A stretch of 64,000 nucleotides of DNA from Streptomyces sp. B21-083 (GCF_036898825.1 NZ_JARUND010000001.1:5332001-5396000), one strand, 5' to 3'; shown: positions 11,166 to 20,398, counted from the first letter of the stretch. Numbers and translations are program-made. The notes: generated by a model not told the origin, from the sequence alone.

Positions 11166-12785
11166 TCAGACCTTGCGGCCGGTTCGGTCGCGGCGGGTGA
11201 GGAGTCGTTGGGCACGGATCAGTCCTGGTGCGCGGTGGGCGCGCAGGGCGGCACGGGCGGCGTTGGCGCCGGGAGCACCGTGTACGCCTCCCCCGGGATG
11301 GGCTCCGGCGGAGGCCAGGAAGAGACCCGCGACGGGGGTCTCCGGGCGCCCGGTGCCGGGCACCGGGCGGAACAGGAGCTGCTGGTGGACGGCGGTCGTG
11401 CCGCCGTTGATGGCGCCGCCCACGAGGTTGGCGTCGAGTGCCTGGAGTGTGGGCGGGGCCAGGACGCGCCGGGCGCGGACGCGGTCGCGGAAGCCGGGTG
11501 CGAACCGCTCGACCTGCCGTTCCACGCGGTCCGCCATGCGTTCCTGGTCCGCCGGGCCCCAGCCGCCGTCGATGCCCTCCTCGCCCGCGTCCCGCCGGAT
11601 GTCCTGCGGGACATGCGTGTAGGCCCAGGCCGACTCCGTGCCGCGCGGCGAACGGGAGGCGTCCGCGGTGGTCATCTGGCCGAACAGGGCGAAGGGGCGG
11701 TCGGGTACCTCGTGCATGGCGATCTGCGCGGCGAAGAGGGTCAGCTCGTCCATGCCGTCGGCAAGATGGACGGTCCCGGCCCGACCGGCGCCCTCGGCCC
11801 GCCAGGGCACGGGACCGTCGAGGGCCCAGTCGACCTTGAAGGTGGCGAAGTCCCACTGGAACCGCCGCAGATCGTCCAGTAGCTGTGCGGGCAGGTGCTC
11901 GGGGCCGACGAGCTCGCGGTAGAGGACCGGTACGGCCACGTCGGCGAGCACGGCCCTGCGGACGGGCACCGCCTCCCCGCCGGCGGTTCGCACTCCCACG
12001 GCCCGCCCGCCGCGGACGACGACCGTCTCCACCCGTTGCCCGCAGCGCACCCGCCCCCCACGCTCGCGCAGCCGCCGGACCAGCGCGTCGGTCAGCGCGC
12101 CGGAGCCGCCGACCGGCACCGGAAAGCCGTACGTCTGTCCGAGCATCGACATCAGCCAGCCGAAGCCGCCGCTGCCGGCCGATTCGGGGGCGAGATCGGC
12201 GTGCAGCGCGTTGCCCGCCAGCAGCAGCCGACCGCCCTCACCGCGAAACTCCTCCTCGCCCAGCCTGCGCACCGGAAGGATCAAGGACCGCGCTGTACGC
12301 AGACCACCGGCCGCCCGCAGGGTCCGGGCCAGCCGGGCCGCCGCTCTGACCGGCGGGAACGGGGTGAACAGTGCGCCCAGCAGATCGGGCCGCACGGCCT
12401 GCCACAGGTCGCACAGCCGCCGCCAGGCGTCCCCGTCGCCCGGCGCGAACGCGTCGAGGGAGGCGGCGGTGCTGTCGACGCGCCGGTCCAGTACGGCGCA
12501 CCGACCGTCGCTCAGCGGATGCGCGAGCACACTCGGCGCGTGGCTCCAGCGCAGCCCGTGGTCCTCCAGATGGAACGAGGACAGGATCGGGGACGCGGCG
12601 GCGAACGGGTAGAAGGAGCTGAAGAGGTCGTTGACGAAGTCGGGATCGACGCCCCGGTCGTGGCGGACGGCGCCGCCCGGCTCCGGCTGTTCCTCAAGGA
12701 CCTCCACGCTCCAGCCGGCGTCCGCCAGTACGTTGGCGGCCACCAGCCCGTTGGGTCCGGCGCCGATCACGACGGCGTCAGGCAT
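11166..12785 (-). CDS. FAD-dependent oxidoreductase, phytoene-desaturase-like
   Basis: The ATG at 12785 gives MPDAVVIGAGPNGLVAANVL, a Rossmann GxGxxG dinucleotide site at the extreme N-terminus, with GGGAGG about 10 nt upstream. 539 residues, the usual length for NAD(P)/FAD oxidoreductases of the phytoene desaturase/amine oxidase superfamily. The C-terminal FAD motif is LFLASAGAHPGGGVHGAPGANAAR. Substrate unknown; with no carotenoid genes beside it, a carotenoid role is not supported. The start overlaps the end of the SRPBCC gene by 8 nt, so the two products probably work together, perhaps the small protein carrying a hydrophobic substrate. Confidence 0.8.
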   Translation of the reverse strand: MPDAVVIGAGPNGLVAANVLADAGWSVEVLEEQPEPGGAVRHDRGVDPDFVNDLFSSFYPFAAASPILSSFHLEDHGLRWSHAPSVLAHPLSDGRCAVLDRRVDSTAASLDAFAPGDGDAWRRLCDLWQAVRPDLLGALFTPFPPVRAAARLARTLRAAGGLRTARSLILPVRRLGEEEFRGEGGRLLLAGNALHADLAPESAGSGGFGWLMSMLGQTYGFPVPVGGSGALTDALVRRLRERGGRVRCGQRVETVVVRGGRAVGVRTAGGEAVPVRRAVLADVAVPVLYRELVGPEHLPAQLLDDLRRFQWDFATFKVDWALDGPVPWRAEGAGRAGTVHLADGMDELTLFAAQIAMHEVPDRPFALFGQMTTADASRSPRGTESAWAYTHVPQDIRRDAGEEGIDGGWGPADQERMADRVERQVERFAPGFRDRVRARRVLAPPTLQALDANLVGGAINGGTTAVHQQLLFRPVPGTGRPETPVAGLFLASAGAHPGGGVHGAPGANAARAALRAHRAPGLIRAQRLLTRRDRTGRKV

Positions 12786-13284
12786 GGGCAATACCCTCCC
12801 CACCGCTCCGGTGCTCCCGCCCTGACCGCCCCCGGCTCGGCTCCCCGTCCACGGACCCGTCCTCGCAGCACCGGGCGAGCCGGGCGAGCATGGCACGGTG
12901 GCGGAGCTGTATCAGTGCTTCGAACCCCACGTTGTGCAGAGTCCCTCCGGCCCCCTGCAGTGGGTGTTCGTCGACGATGACCAGACAGTGCTCGCCCCAT
13001 TCCCGCAGCTCGATAGCGATACGGGCCGTACCGAGGACGCCGGCGGCAGCCTCCAGTTCCAGGACGGATCCCTCCTGGCAGCGTCGTACGACCGTCTCGT
13101 TGCCGACCCGGAACGGGCCCAGCCGCACCTTGTAACCGATCGCCGCGCCCTGCTGCGGCCACTGGCCGGACACGGGTCGCGAGGACTCCGTTCCCACCAC
13201 CCATTCCGCATACCTGGTGCCGTCGGAAAGGACCTCCCACACTCTGGCGGGGCTGGCTTTGATGAGGCGATGACGGACGGCCAC
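12778..13284 (-). CDS. SRPBCC-fold (polyketide cyclase/START-like) protein
   Basis: The favoured start is GTG 13284, with CTGGAG six nt upstream, giving MAVRHRLIKASPARVWEVLSDG; an in-frame ATG at 13323 is the alternative. About 168 residues. The opening beta strand, the helix ASPARVWEVLSDGTRYAEWV and the C-terminal helix GFEALIQLRHRAMLARL are typical of SRPBCC ligand-binding proteins with a hydrophobic cavity. The 3' end overlaps the FAD oxidoreductase start by 8 nt, indicating coupled translation. A lipid or polyketide-like ligand is inferred from the fold only. Confidence 0.72.
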   Translation of the reverse strand: MAVRHRLIKASPARVWEVLSDGTRYAEWVVGTESSRPVSGQWPQQGAAIGYKVRLGPFRVGNETVVRRCQEGSVLELEAAAGVLGTARIAIELREWGEHCLVIVDEHPLQGAGGTLHNVGFEALIQLRHRAMLARLARCCEDGSVDGEPSRGRSGREHRSGGEGIAHA

Positions 13285-13488
13285 GGGAATCTCCAGTCTC
13301 ACGCGTTGCCGACGACGGACCATCGCCGAGTGCCCTGTCGCCTGCGGCCCAACCACCGGGCACTCGTCGATTCCGGGTGCCCACTGCAACCGCAGTGGCT
13401 GAAAACGTGTCTCTGGGTGCATGCTCTGTGGTCCGGGGCGGGTGGGCGTCCGGCAGCACGTGCGGCACGTGGGCCTTGGGGGGCTGGA

Positions 13489-15159
13489 ATGAGCACTTGG
13501 GGAGTACCCGGATACACCGAGTCGCTGGAGCTCGGGGCAGGGGCGAGCGGGCGGGTCGTGCTCGCCGTGCACGAGGCGACCGGCTTTCCGGTCGCGGTGA
13601 AGTACCTCAGCGACTCACTGCGCACCCGGCCCGGCTTCGTACGCGACTTCAGGGCGGAGGCGCGGCTGCTCGGCGGGCTGGAGAGTGCGTACGTCACCGG
13701 CTTGTACGAGTACGTCGAGAGCCCGGACGGCGCCGCCATCGTGATGGAACTGGTGGACGGCATCTCGTTGCGGACCCTGCTGACCAGCCGGGGCACGCTC
13801 GACCCCGAGTCCGCCCTCGTGCTCCTCAAGGGGTCGCTGCTCGGCCTGGCCGACGCGCACCGCGTCGGCGTCGTCCACCGCGACTACAAACCGGCGAACG
13901 TCCTGGTCGTACCGGACGGATCGTCCAAGCTGGTCGACTTCGGGATCGCGGTGGACGCCGGCACCAGCGTCGGCGTGGCCGGAACCCCCGCCTACATGGC
14001 CCCGGAGCAGTGGACCGGCGCTCCCGCGTCCCCCGCCGCCGACGTGTACGCGGCCACGGCCACGTTCTTCGAGTGCCTGACGGGCCACAAGCCCTACCCG
14101 GGTGACAACCTCGCCGAACTCGCCCTGCAGCACGTCGACGCGCCCGTCCCCGCCGATGAGGCCCCCGAGGCGGTGCGGGAGCTGATCCGGCGCGGCCTGG
14201 CCAAGGACCCGGGGCGACGGCCCAGCCAGGCCGAGGAGTTCGTCATCGAACTGGAGGCGGTCGCGGGCGCCGCCTACGGGCCCGACTGGGAGGAACGCGG
14301 CCGGGGGCGGCTCGCCGCGCTGGTCGCCCTGCTGCCGTTGCTGCTGCCCTCGGCGCGCGGCACGGCGCGAACCACGACGGACACCGCACGCACCATCCTG
14401 GGTGGCGACCCCGGCCTCGGCCGGGCACGGTCGTGGCGGCCCGGCCGCCCGGGAATGCTGGTCGCCGGCGCGGCCGTGCTCCTGGCTCTCGTCCTGTCGT
14501 ACGGCATCCCGAACACCCCGGGAGCGGATCCCCAGCAGGCGGCACAGGCCCTGGCCACCACCAGTGCCCGGCCCGGCGTCGAGTCCGGAGGACTCACCAC
14601 TCCGGCCGCGTCGGCCGACTCGTCCCCGACGTCCACCATGTCGTCGGGCTCCTCGCCCTCGCCCTCGCCGTCGACCGTGTCACCCAGCTCTTCGCCCTCG
14701 GCGACTCCCGCCCCCGGCGAGCCCGGCACCACAACTCCGCCCCCGGCGACCACGACACCCGCCACGACACCCACCTCGACCGCCACCGAGGCGGCACCGA
14801 CGACCCCCGCTCCCACCTCCCCGGCCGCGCCCGCCGTCAAGGACGTCGCGGTGTCGGGCTTCCGGCAGACGGGTCCGACGACCGCCTCGGCCACGATCGA
14901 CATCACCACGGACGGCACCGGCCCGATCTCCCTCACCGTCTCGTGGTTCACGGGTAACACCGGGCTACAGCTCGGCACCAACCCGGACGGCGCGTCCCAG
15001 ACGTTCGTACGCAGCGGCGCCACGCAGTACACACTCACCGTCGACCACACCTTCCAGGGCGACGGCTGCTACTGGACGGTGCAGGCCACGACCACTCCGG
15101 CCTCCGCCGACGGCGGCGCCTCGCAGCAGCTGCTGACCAGGGGATGTGGCATCGGATGA
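13489..15159 (+). CDS. Receptor-like Ser/Thr protein kinase with extracellular domain
   Basis: ATG 13489 behind a GGGGGGCTGGA stretch gives 556 residues. Kinase domain, about 9-260: Gly loop LGAGASGRV, Lys38 in VAVKYL, catalytic Asp132 in HRDYKPAN, Asp150 in VDFG and YMAPEQW. A membrane helix at 323-341 follows a basic stretch, then a Ser/Thr/Pro-rich spacer of about 100 residues, then a C-terminal sandwich-like domain from about 455 with a final Cys pair. It would sense something outside the cell and phosphorylate Ser/Thr inside. The next gene starts within its stop codon (ATGA) and encodes a membrane protein whose ectodomain looks related, making it a likely partner or substrate. Confidence 0.88.
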   Translation: MSTWGVPGYTESLELGAGASGRVVLAVHEATGFPVAVKYLSDSLRTRPGFVRDFRAEARLLGGLESAYVTGLYEYVESPDGAAIVMELVDGISLRTLLTSRGTLDPESALVLLKGSLLGLADAHRVGVVHRDYKPANVLVVPDGSSKLVDFGIAVDAGTSVGVAGTPAYMAPEQWTGAPASPAADVYAATATFFECLTGHKPYPGDNLAELALQHVDAPVPADEAPEAVRELIRRGLAKDPGRRPSQAEEFVIELEAVAGAAYGPDWEERGRGRLAALVALLPLLLPSARGTARTTTDTARTILGGDPGLGRARSWRPGRPGMLVAGAAVLLALVLSYGIPNTPGADPQQAAQALATTSARPGVESGGLTTPAASADSSPTSTMSSGSSPSPSPSTVSPSSSPSATPAPGEPGTTTPPPATTTPATTPTSTATEAAPTTPAPTSPAAPAVKDVAVSGFRQTGPTTASATIDITTDGTGPISLTVSWFTGNTGLQLGTNPDGASQTFVRSGATQYTLTVDHTFQGDGCYWTVQATTTPASADGGASQQLLTRGCGIG

Positions 15160-15965
15160 CCACTCAGAAGGGCGACCGCACCTCCGGTCGCCCCGAGACC
15201 GACGAGCCCACCCGGGTGCTCGACCTGTCCGACGCCGAGCCCACCCGACCGCTGCGTGCGGACGACGACGGCGACGACGACTACAGCGCCACTGTGCTGG
15301 CCAGCCACTGGATCCAGCGGCCGGAGCCGGAGACCGTTCTCATCGGGCCACCCTCGACGGACTCGACGTATTCGACGGACTCGACGGAGAAGCCGCCGAC
15401 ACCGGCCACCGCACAGACACCTCAGACGCCACCCGCACCTCCGACGCTGCCCGACCGTACGGAAGGCACCGTGCTGCGTTTCGGCCCGGGGGTGACGGCG
15501 GCCGTCGCGAACCGTACCCACAGCACGCTGGCCGTGGTGCCGCCGCCCCTCGCACCTCCGCACAGACGGCTGCGAAGACGCCTGCGAAGACACGCTCTGC
15601 CCGCGCTCGTCCTGATCATCGTCATCGCGTTCCTCGCCTGGCAGCGCCTGGGCCCGTCCATCGCGGCACGCACGGTGGAGGTCACGGCCCGGCCGACGGT
15701 TCTGGGCTGCGACGGCACGGCGGACATCGCCGCCCTCGTCACCACGAACGGCCGACCGGGCACCCTCTCCTACCGCTGGACCCGAAGCGACGGCACCGCC
15801 TCGGGCGTGCTGCGCGAGGAGATGGTCCGGGGCCAGGAACACGCGGACCTGCACCTGCTGTGGACCTTCCAGGGCAAGGGCCACTACACGGCACAGGCCG
15901 AACTGCGCCTCCTCTCACCCACCCGGCGCGTGGTGACCACCCACTTCACGTACGACTGCCCCTGA
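15156..15965 (+). CDS. Membrane protein coupled to the kinase, with TxxL-type sites and related ectodomain
   Basis: 269 residues starting ATG 15156, overlapping the kinase stop as ATGA. The cytoplasmic N-terminus (1-145) is acidic and disordered, with five similar Thr motifs: EPTRVL, EPTRPL, SATVLA, PETVLI and EGTVLR. These could be phosphorylated by the kinase and read by FHA domains. An Arg-rich stop-transfer segment leads to a membrane helix at about 148-162. The ectodomain (about 173-269) resembles the kinase ectodomain: VEVTARP versus VAVSGFR, and TFQGKGHYTAQAE versus TFQGDGCYWTVQA. No enzymatic motif is seen. A role as kinase substrate or co-receptor is inference. Confidence 0.7.
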   Translation: MTTQKGDRTSGRPETDEPTRVLDLSDAEPTRPLRADDDGDDDYSATVLASHWIQRPEPETVLIGPPSTDSTYSTDSTEKPPTPATAQTPQTPPAPPTLPDRTEGTVLRFGPGVTAAVANRTHSTLAVVPPPLAPPHRRLRRRLRRHALPALVLIIVIAFLAWQRLGPSIAARTVEVTARPTVLGCDGTADIAALVTTNGRPGTLSYRWTRSDGTASGVLREEMVRGQEHADLHLLWTFQGKGHYTAQAELRLLSPTRRVVTTHFTYDCP

Positions 15966-15990
15966 CCGACCGGCCAGAGGCAGCCCTTCA

Positions 15991-16030
15991 CACGCGACCT
16001 CACGCGCCTTCACGCGACCTCACGCGAGTT
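15991..16030. repeat. Tandem 20-bp repeat with 10-bp CACGCG subunits
   Basis: Two nearly identical 20-bp units lie head to tail (15991-16010 and 16011-16030), each built of two CACGCG decamers, so CACGCG recurs every 10 bp. It overlaps the end of the truncated AraC frame and follows the kinase operon. Function unknown. Confidence 0.5.
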
Positions 16031-16445
16031 GGCCCAGCAGCCGAACTGGGAGTGGAGGGGGGACGGGCGTGGCGTCGTCGGCCGCGAAGGCGGCCGGGGT
16101 GAGACCGGTGCGGTCGCCGAAGAAGCGGCCGAAGTTCGCGGGGTCGGTGAAGCCGAGGTGGACGGCCACGGTCCGGGCGTCCCACCGGGCGGCTCCCAGC
16201 AGGCGCCGGGCTTCCAGGAGGCGCCGCTCGTCGATGAGTTCACGTACCCCCTTGCCGGTGGCGTCCTGGGTGGCGCGGGTGAGGGTGCGGACCGAGCGGT
16301 CGAGCAACTCGGCGTAGTCCGCGGCTTGGTGCAGTTCGCGGAAGTGCAGCTCCAGGGCGTCCAGGAAGCGTCCGTACCTGTCGGCGCGGCCGGTGCCGGA
16401 CGGGGCCGTGCCGGTGGGGGCGATGCCCTGGGGAGTTGGCCACGG
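16020..16445 (-). pseudogene. C-terminal remnant of an AraC-family regulator
   Basis: The minus frame reads RYGRFLDALELHFRELHQAADY, then the AraC double helix-turn-helix: TRATQDATGKGVRELIDERR, EARRLLGAARWDARTVAVHLGF and DPANFGRFFGDRTGLTPAAF, ending at 16020. The effector-binding N-terminus is missing: a stop codon lies in frame at 16446-16448 and the sequence beyond belongs to an unrelated remnant on the other strand. Full AraC regulators are about 280-320 residues; only about 130 remain. It may once have regulated the neighbouring SDR gene. Confidence 0.65.
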
Positions 16446-16454
16446 CTACCCCCC

Positions 16455-16581
16455 CCGGGACTCGACGTGTACAAGGTCGCGGGCAAGGTGTTTTTGATCG
16501 TCACCGACGACCCGGACGAACAGATCATCACGGTCATCACCGGACGGCTCATCACCGACGCGGTCGAGGATTCCTACGACC
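16455..16581 (+). pseudogene. Internally deleted MmcQ/YjbR-family remnant
   Basis: The plus frame reads PGLDVYKVAGKVFLIVTDDP then DEQIITV, and directly continues TGRLITDAVEDSYD. The first part fits the beginning of an MmcQ/YjbR (CyaY-like fold) protein and the second fits its C-terminal LV-DAVEDSYD helix, so a block of roughly 45 residues is absent and no start remains. It abuts the truncated AraC frame, marking a deletion scar. Confidence 0.5.
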
Positions 16582-16720
16582 CTGGTCGCCCGGCGACGGC
16601 CGCCGGCCGGGAGGGGCCGCCGATGGTAAGTGGATCGACTTGCCACGCGGGTGATGCGGGAGTTACCTTCAGGTGGTGAGTCCACCGACTTACCTCACAC
16701 CTCGGCAAGGAACAACGAAC

Positions 16721-17476
16721 ATGAATCGTCTTGCGGGCAAGCGCGCCCTCATCACCGGCGGTACGAGTGGAATCGGTCTGGAGACCGCCCAGCGTTTTGT
16801 CGCGGAGGGGGCCGACGTACTGGTCACAGGCGTCACCCCGGCCAGCATCGACAGGGCGCGGCAGATCCTCGGGGACAAGGTGCCGGTGGTCCAGGCCGAC
16901 GCACGCGATCTCGATGCGCAGCGCGGCCTGGCCGAGCGGGTGCGTGAGCACTTCGGGGAGCTGGACGTGGCCTTCCTGAACGCCGGGGTCTCGGACTGGC
17001 GGCCGTTCGAGGACCACACGGAGGACAGTTTCGACCGGCTCTTCGACATCAACGTCAAGAGCGTCTTCTTTCTCACCCAGGCCCTGGTGCCCGTGCTGGC
17101 CAACCCGTCCTCGGTCATCCTCAACGCGTCCAACAGCGCGCACGGCGGCTACGGGCAGTCGAACGCCTACGCCGCGACGAAGGCGGCTGTCTCCTCCCTG
17201 ATGCGGTCGTGGAACGCGGACCTGCTCAGATCGCACGGCATCCGGTTCAACGCGGTCAGCCCCGGACCGGTGAACACCCCGCTGTACTCCAAGCTGGGGA
17301 TCGAGGACCCCGCGCAGCAGACGGCGGTGCTGGAGGGGATCAGCGCCGGCATCCCGCTGGGCCGCATGGGTATGCCCGAGGAGGTCGCGGAAGCCGTCGT
17401 GTACCTGGCCTCTGACGTCTCCGCCTTCGCGGTGGGCCAGGACCTTATCCTGGACGGCGGCCAGACCGTCCTCTGA
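16721..17476 (+). CDS. Short-chain dehydrogenase/reductase
   Basis: ATG 16721 with AAGGA upstream gives 251 residues: Rossmann motif TGGTSGIG, the NAG motif (LNAGVSDW), catalytic Ser in NASNSAHGG, YxxxK as YAATK and the C-terminal LILDGGQTVL. A cytoplasmic NAD(P)(H)-dependent oxidoreductase of unknown substrate. A TetR gene follows 34 nt after its stop on the same strand and probably regulates it. Confidence 0.88.
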   Translation: MNRLAGKRALITGGTSGIGLETAQRFVAEGADVLVTGVTPASIDRARQILGDKVPVVQADARDLDAQRGLAERVREHFGELDVAFLNAGVSDWRPFEDHTEDSFDRLFDINVKSVFFLTQALVPVLANPSSVILNASNSAHGGYGQSNAYAATKAAVSSLMRSWNADLLRSHGIRFNAVSPGPVNTPLYSKLGIEDPAQQTAVLEGISAGIPLGRMGMPEEVAEAVVYLASDVSAFAVGQDLILDGGQTVL

Positions 17477-17510
17477 CAGCGAGGATGCGGCTGGGAGACG
17501 GGCGAGGGGC

Positions 17511-18203
17511 GTGGGCATGTCGGTGGCGGACCGAGCGGGAACTGGTGGCGATACGTGCCAGGCCGGATATCACGCGCAGATCAAGGCGGAGAACCGCGCG
17601 CGCATCATCCGCGCCGCCCGCGACCTCTTCCTCGCCCGGGGGTACGACAAGACCTCCCTGGCCCAGATCGCCAAGGAGGCCGGCGTCTCCACCGGCACAC
17701 TCTTCAAGCGGTACCCCTCCAAGGCGGCCCTGTTCGCGGCCGTCACCTCCGAACAGTGGCAACTGGATGTGGAGTACGCCGAACCGCCCCCGCCCGGTGA
17801 TCCCCGGTACGGTCTGGACCACATCGGCCGCGACTACGCCTGCCTGGTCTCGCGGCCCGGCACGGCGGCGCTGTGCCGCCTGATCATCACCGAACTTCCC
17901 CAGATGCCGGAACTCGCCGACATCGTCGGCACCGGCTTCGCCATCGACCGCGGACCCTTCTTCGACCGGCTCCGCGACTACCTGGACGCCGAAGCACAGG
18001 TTGGCACACTCGACTTCCGTTCGGCCGACGAACAGCCACAGCCAACATCCGCGGTGGCCGAGCAGTTCCTCGGCATGATCTGCGGCCAGCTCCTGTGGCC
18101 TCAACTCGTACGGACCGACTTCGTCCCGCCCGACCCCACCGACACCACGATCGTGGACGAGGCCGTCGCCCTCATGCTCACCCGCTATCGCACCGGATCC
18201 TGA
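17511..18203 (+). CDS. TetR/AcrR-family transcriptional regulator
   Basis: About 230 residues. The N-terminal helix-turn-helix is clear: RARIIRAARDLFLARGYDKT, then LAQIAKEAGVSTGTLFKRYP. The C-terminal half is a ligand domain of about 150 residues with the usual Phe/Trp-rich helices. The start is GTG 17511 or ATG 17517; GAGGGGC precedes both. It likely represses itself and the SDR gene just upstream. Confidence 0.87.
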   Translation: MGMSVADRAGTGGDTCQAGYHAQIKAENRARIIRAARDLFLARGYDKTSLAQIAKEAGVSTGTLFKRYPSKAALFAAVTSEQWQLDVEYAEPPPPGDPRYGLDHIGRDYACLVSRPGTAALCRLIITELPQMPELADIVGTGFAIDRGPFFDRLRDYLDAEAQVGTLDFRSADEQPQPTSAVAEQFLGMICGQLLWPQLVRTDFVPPDPTDTTIVDEAVALMLTRYRTGS

Positions 18204-18466
18204 ACCCGGACCACCAGACCGCGTCTCTCTCGGGAAGATCAGTCTCAGATCGATGTCATGTCCACGGCGGAACGATGAGTCTGCGGCTGAGCCGCCGAGC
18301 ACGAGGAATGCATGCGACATGCGAGCTCATCTCGCGCACCGATGAGTTTCCCGCGCCGCGCCGGTCTGTACGCGTGAGTGCGTGTTTCTGATCTGTGGTG
18401 CTTCGTCAGTAGCTGATCGTCAGGGTTAGGGTTGCTCGTGAGTCGAGAGCCTGTTCGGGGGGATGG

Positions 18467-19501
18467 ATGCGGCGGGATCGTTCACTGCGCTTGGCGGTCT
18501 GCGCTGGCCTGGTTGGAGTAGCGGTCGCCGCGACGGGGTGCACGAGCCGTTCGCACGATCCAGCGGTTTCCGACATGTCGCCCAGTGCGCGGACCTACCT
18601 GTCGCAGGCGCTGAACATCATGGAGAAGCACTCTCTTGTTCGTCACCAGGTTGACTGGTCGGACTTGCGGAGCAGGGCGTTCTCACAGGCGCGCGGCGCG
18701 CAGAAGACGGCGGACACGTACGGGGCGATCTACTCGGCTCTAAATGCGCTGGGCGACGGGCACAGTGTTTTCTGGGAGCCGGAGGAGGCGAAGGAGCGTT
18801 ATGGAGCGTCTGTAGTCAACTTCGATGGCCTGAAAGGCCGTTCTTTGAAAAGCGGTGTGGGCTACATTTCTCTGCCTGGTGTGCAGGGGTCTCAGGAGGC
18901 GTACGACCAGTACGTGCGGCAGGGCCGGAGTGCCGTGGCGAAGGCCGGCGCGGGTGAAGCCTGCGGCTGGGTTGTGGATCTGCGCTCGGACACTGGTGGC
19001 AACATGTGGCCGATGCTTGCGGTGGTAGGTCCGATCCTGGGCGATGGCACGGTCGGTGCGTTCGTGGATGCCGACGGCAGCAAGTCCGTTTGGTCGATTA
19101 AGCACGGGAGTCCATACGAAGACGGCAAGTTGGTCGGCTGGGGGGATGGCCGACCGTTCGCCAAGAGCGCCCCGCCGGTCGCGGTCCTGACCGGCAAGCG
19201 AACAGGCAGTTCGGGTGAAGCGGTCGTGGTGGCCTTCCGGGGACGTCCTGACACCTGGTTCTTCGGCGAGCAGACCTACGGCGTCCCCACGGGAAACAAG
19301 CCGTACCACCTAGCCGACGGAGCTGTGCTGGTCCTCACGGAAGTCAAGGACGCGGACCGAACGGGCCGTGCATATGACGCGCCGATTCCTCCAGACGTGG
19401 AGATTGTCAAAGACCCACGCCCGGTGGCACGTAACCGGGACGAGGTCCTGCAGGCAGCACAGAGCTGGCTCCTCAAACAGGCTGCCTGTCGTCAACCGTG
19501 A
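18467..19501 (+). CDS. S41-family peptidase-like lipoprotein
   Basis: 344 residues. The N-terminus MRRDRSLRLAVCAGLVGVAV followed by AATGC is a lipoprotein signal with lipobox, so the protein should be anchored on the outer face of the membrane. The core fits the tail-specific (S41) protease fold: GYISLPG, WVVDLRSDTGGNMWP, and GKRTGSSGEAVVVAF, where the Ser of GSSGE is the likely nucleophile. Its last codons reach into the decayed IS5 element, so the natural C-terminus may have been altered by that insertion. Confidence 0.75.
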   Translation: MRRDRSLRLAVCAGLVGVAVAATGCTSRSHDPAVSDMSPSARTYLSQALNIMEKHSLVRHQVDWSDLRSRAFSQARGAQKTADTYGAIYSALNALGDGHSVFWEPEEAKERYGASVVNFDGLKGRSLKSGVGYISLPGVQGSQEAYDQYVRQGRSAVAKAGAGEACGWVVDLRSDTGGNMWPMLAVVGPILGDGTVGAFVDADGSKSVWSIKHGSPYEDGKLVGWGDGRPFAKSAPPVAVLTGKRTGSSGEAVVVAFRGRPDTWFFGEQTYGVPTGNKPYHLADGAVLVLTEVKDADRTGRAYDAPIPPDVEIVKDPRPVARNRDEVLQAAQSWLLKQAACRQP

Positions 19502-20340
19502 AATGCTCCGGCGGTTTCCTCGGCCAGCTGGGGGTGGCCCCCTTCCGTGCGAGACGCCTGGCATGAGGGTGATGGCGGCCCAGGTGATCAGGGTTTCGGA
19601 GTGCTGGATGAGCCGTTCGTAGTCCCTCGCATGGCGGGGGGCGTGCATCATCCACGCGAGCGGCCTCTCGACGACCCAGCGGCGGGGCAGCACGATGAAG
19701 CCCGGAGGCGTCCTTGGGACGGCTGACCGGCTTGATCGTGAGGTTGGGGTGCTGTTTCGCCCAGTCCACGAGCTTGCCGGCGTAAGCGGAGTCGGCCCAC
19801 ACGATTGTGATCTCGGGGTGCATCAGGCGCAGGCGGAAGAGGATTTCCTTGGCGGCTGCGGCGTCGTGCAGGTCGGCGGGGGTGACCATGACGAGCAAGG
19901 GAAGTCCGCGGGTGTCGACAACCAGGTGGCGCTTGCGGCCGTTGATCTTCTTGCCTGCGTCGTAACCGCGGGTGGCCTTGGAGACCATCTCAGCGGCTTT
20001 CACGCTCTGGATGTCGATCACGGTGGCCACCGCTCGGGGTCCTTTGCCCATGTCACGGCGGATCCGGCCCGCCAGATGATCACGGATCTGGCCGACGATC
20101 CCGGCAGCGGCCCAGCGGGCCATGAACCCCCAGACCGTGCGCCAGGGGGAAATCCGCAGGCATGGCCCGCCACTTGCAGCCGGTGTCCACGACGTAGCGG
20201 ATCGCATCGACGATCTCGCGGCGGGGATGCTTCTCCGGCCGGCCGCCTTTGCTGGTCTCGCAGGCCGGGCTGGGCAACAGTCCTTCGAGCAGTGCCCATT
20301 CAGCATTGGTGGTGTCCGAGGGGTAACAGCGACTGCGCAT
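19473..20340 (-). mobile_element. Decayed IS5-family transposase with several frameshifts
   Basis: Starting at ATG 20340 the minus strand reads MRSRCYPSDTTNAEWALLEG then RYVVDTGCKWRAMPADFP, shifts frame at a C run near 20148 into WRTVWGFMARWAAAGI, continues with DDE-fold motifs (VIDIQSVKAAE, YDAGKKINGRKRHLVVDTRG, VWADSAYAGKL), shifts again near 19705 (GFIV-LPRRWVVERPLAWMM) and a third time near 19563 into RRLARKGATPSWP. The first shift could be programmed, as in some IS5 elements; the other two look like decay. Terminal inverted repeats could not be delimited. The element overlaps the 3' end of the S41 gene. Confidence 0.75.
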
Positions 20341-20398
20341 GACGGCTGTCCTTCAGACGGTGCGGCAGGGCCGCCCGCAGGGCAAGTCCCGCCGCAGG

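Noticed and set aside
16455..16581. Reading the YjbR-like text as an intact small gene
   Set aside because: There is no start codon or ribosome site and the middle of the fold is missing.
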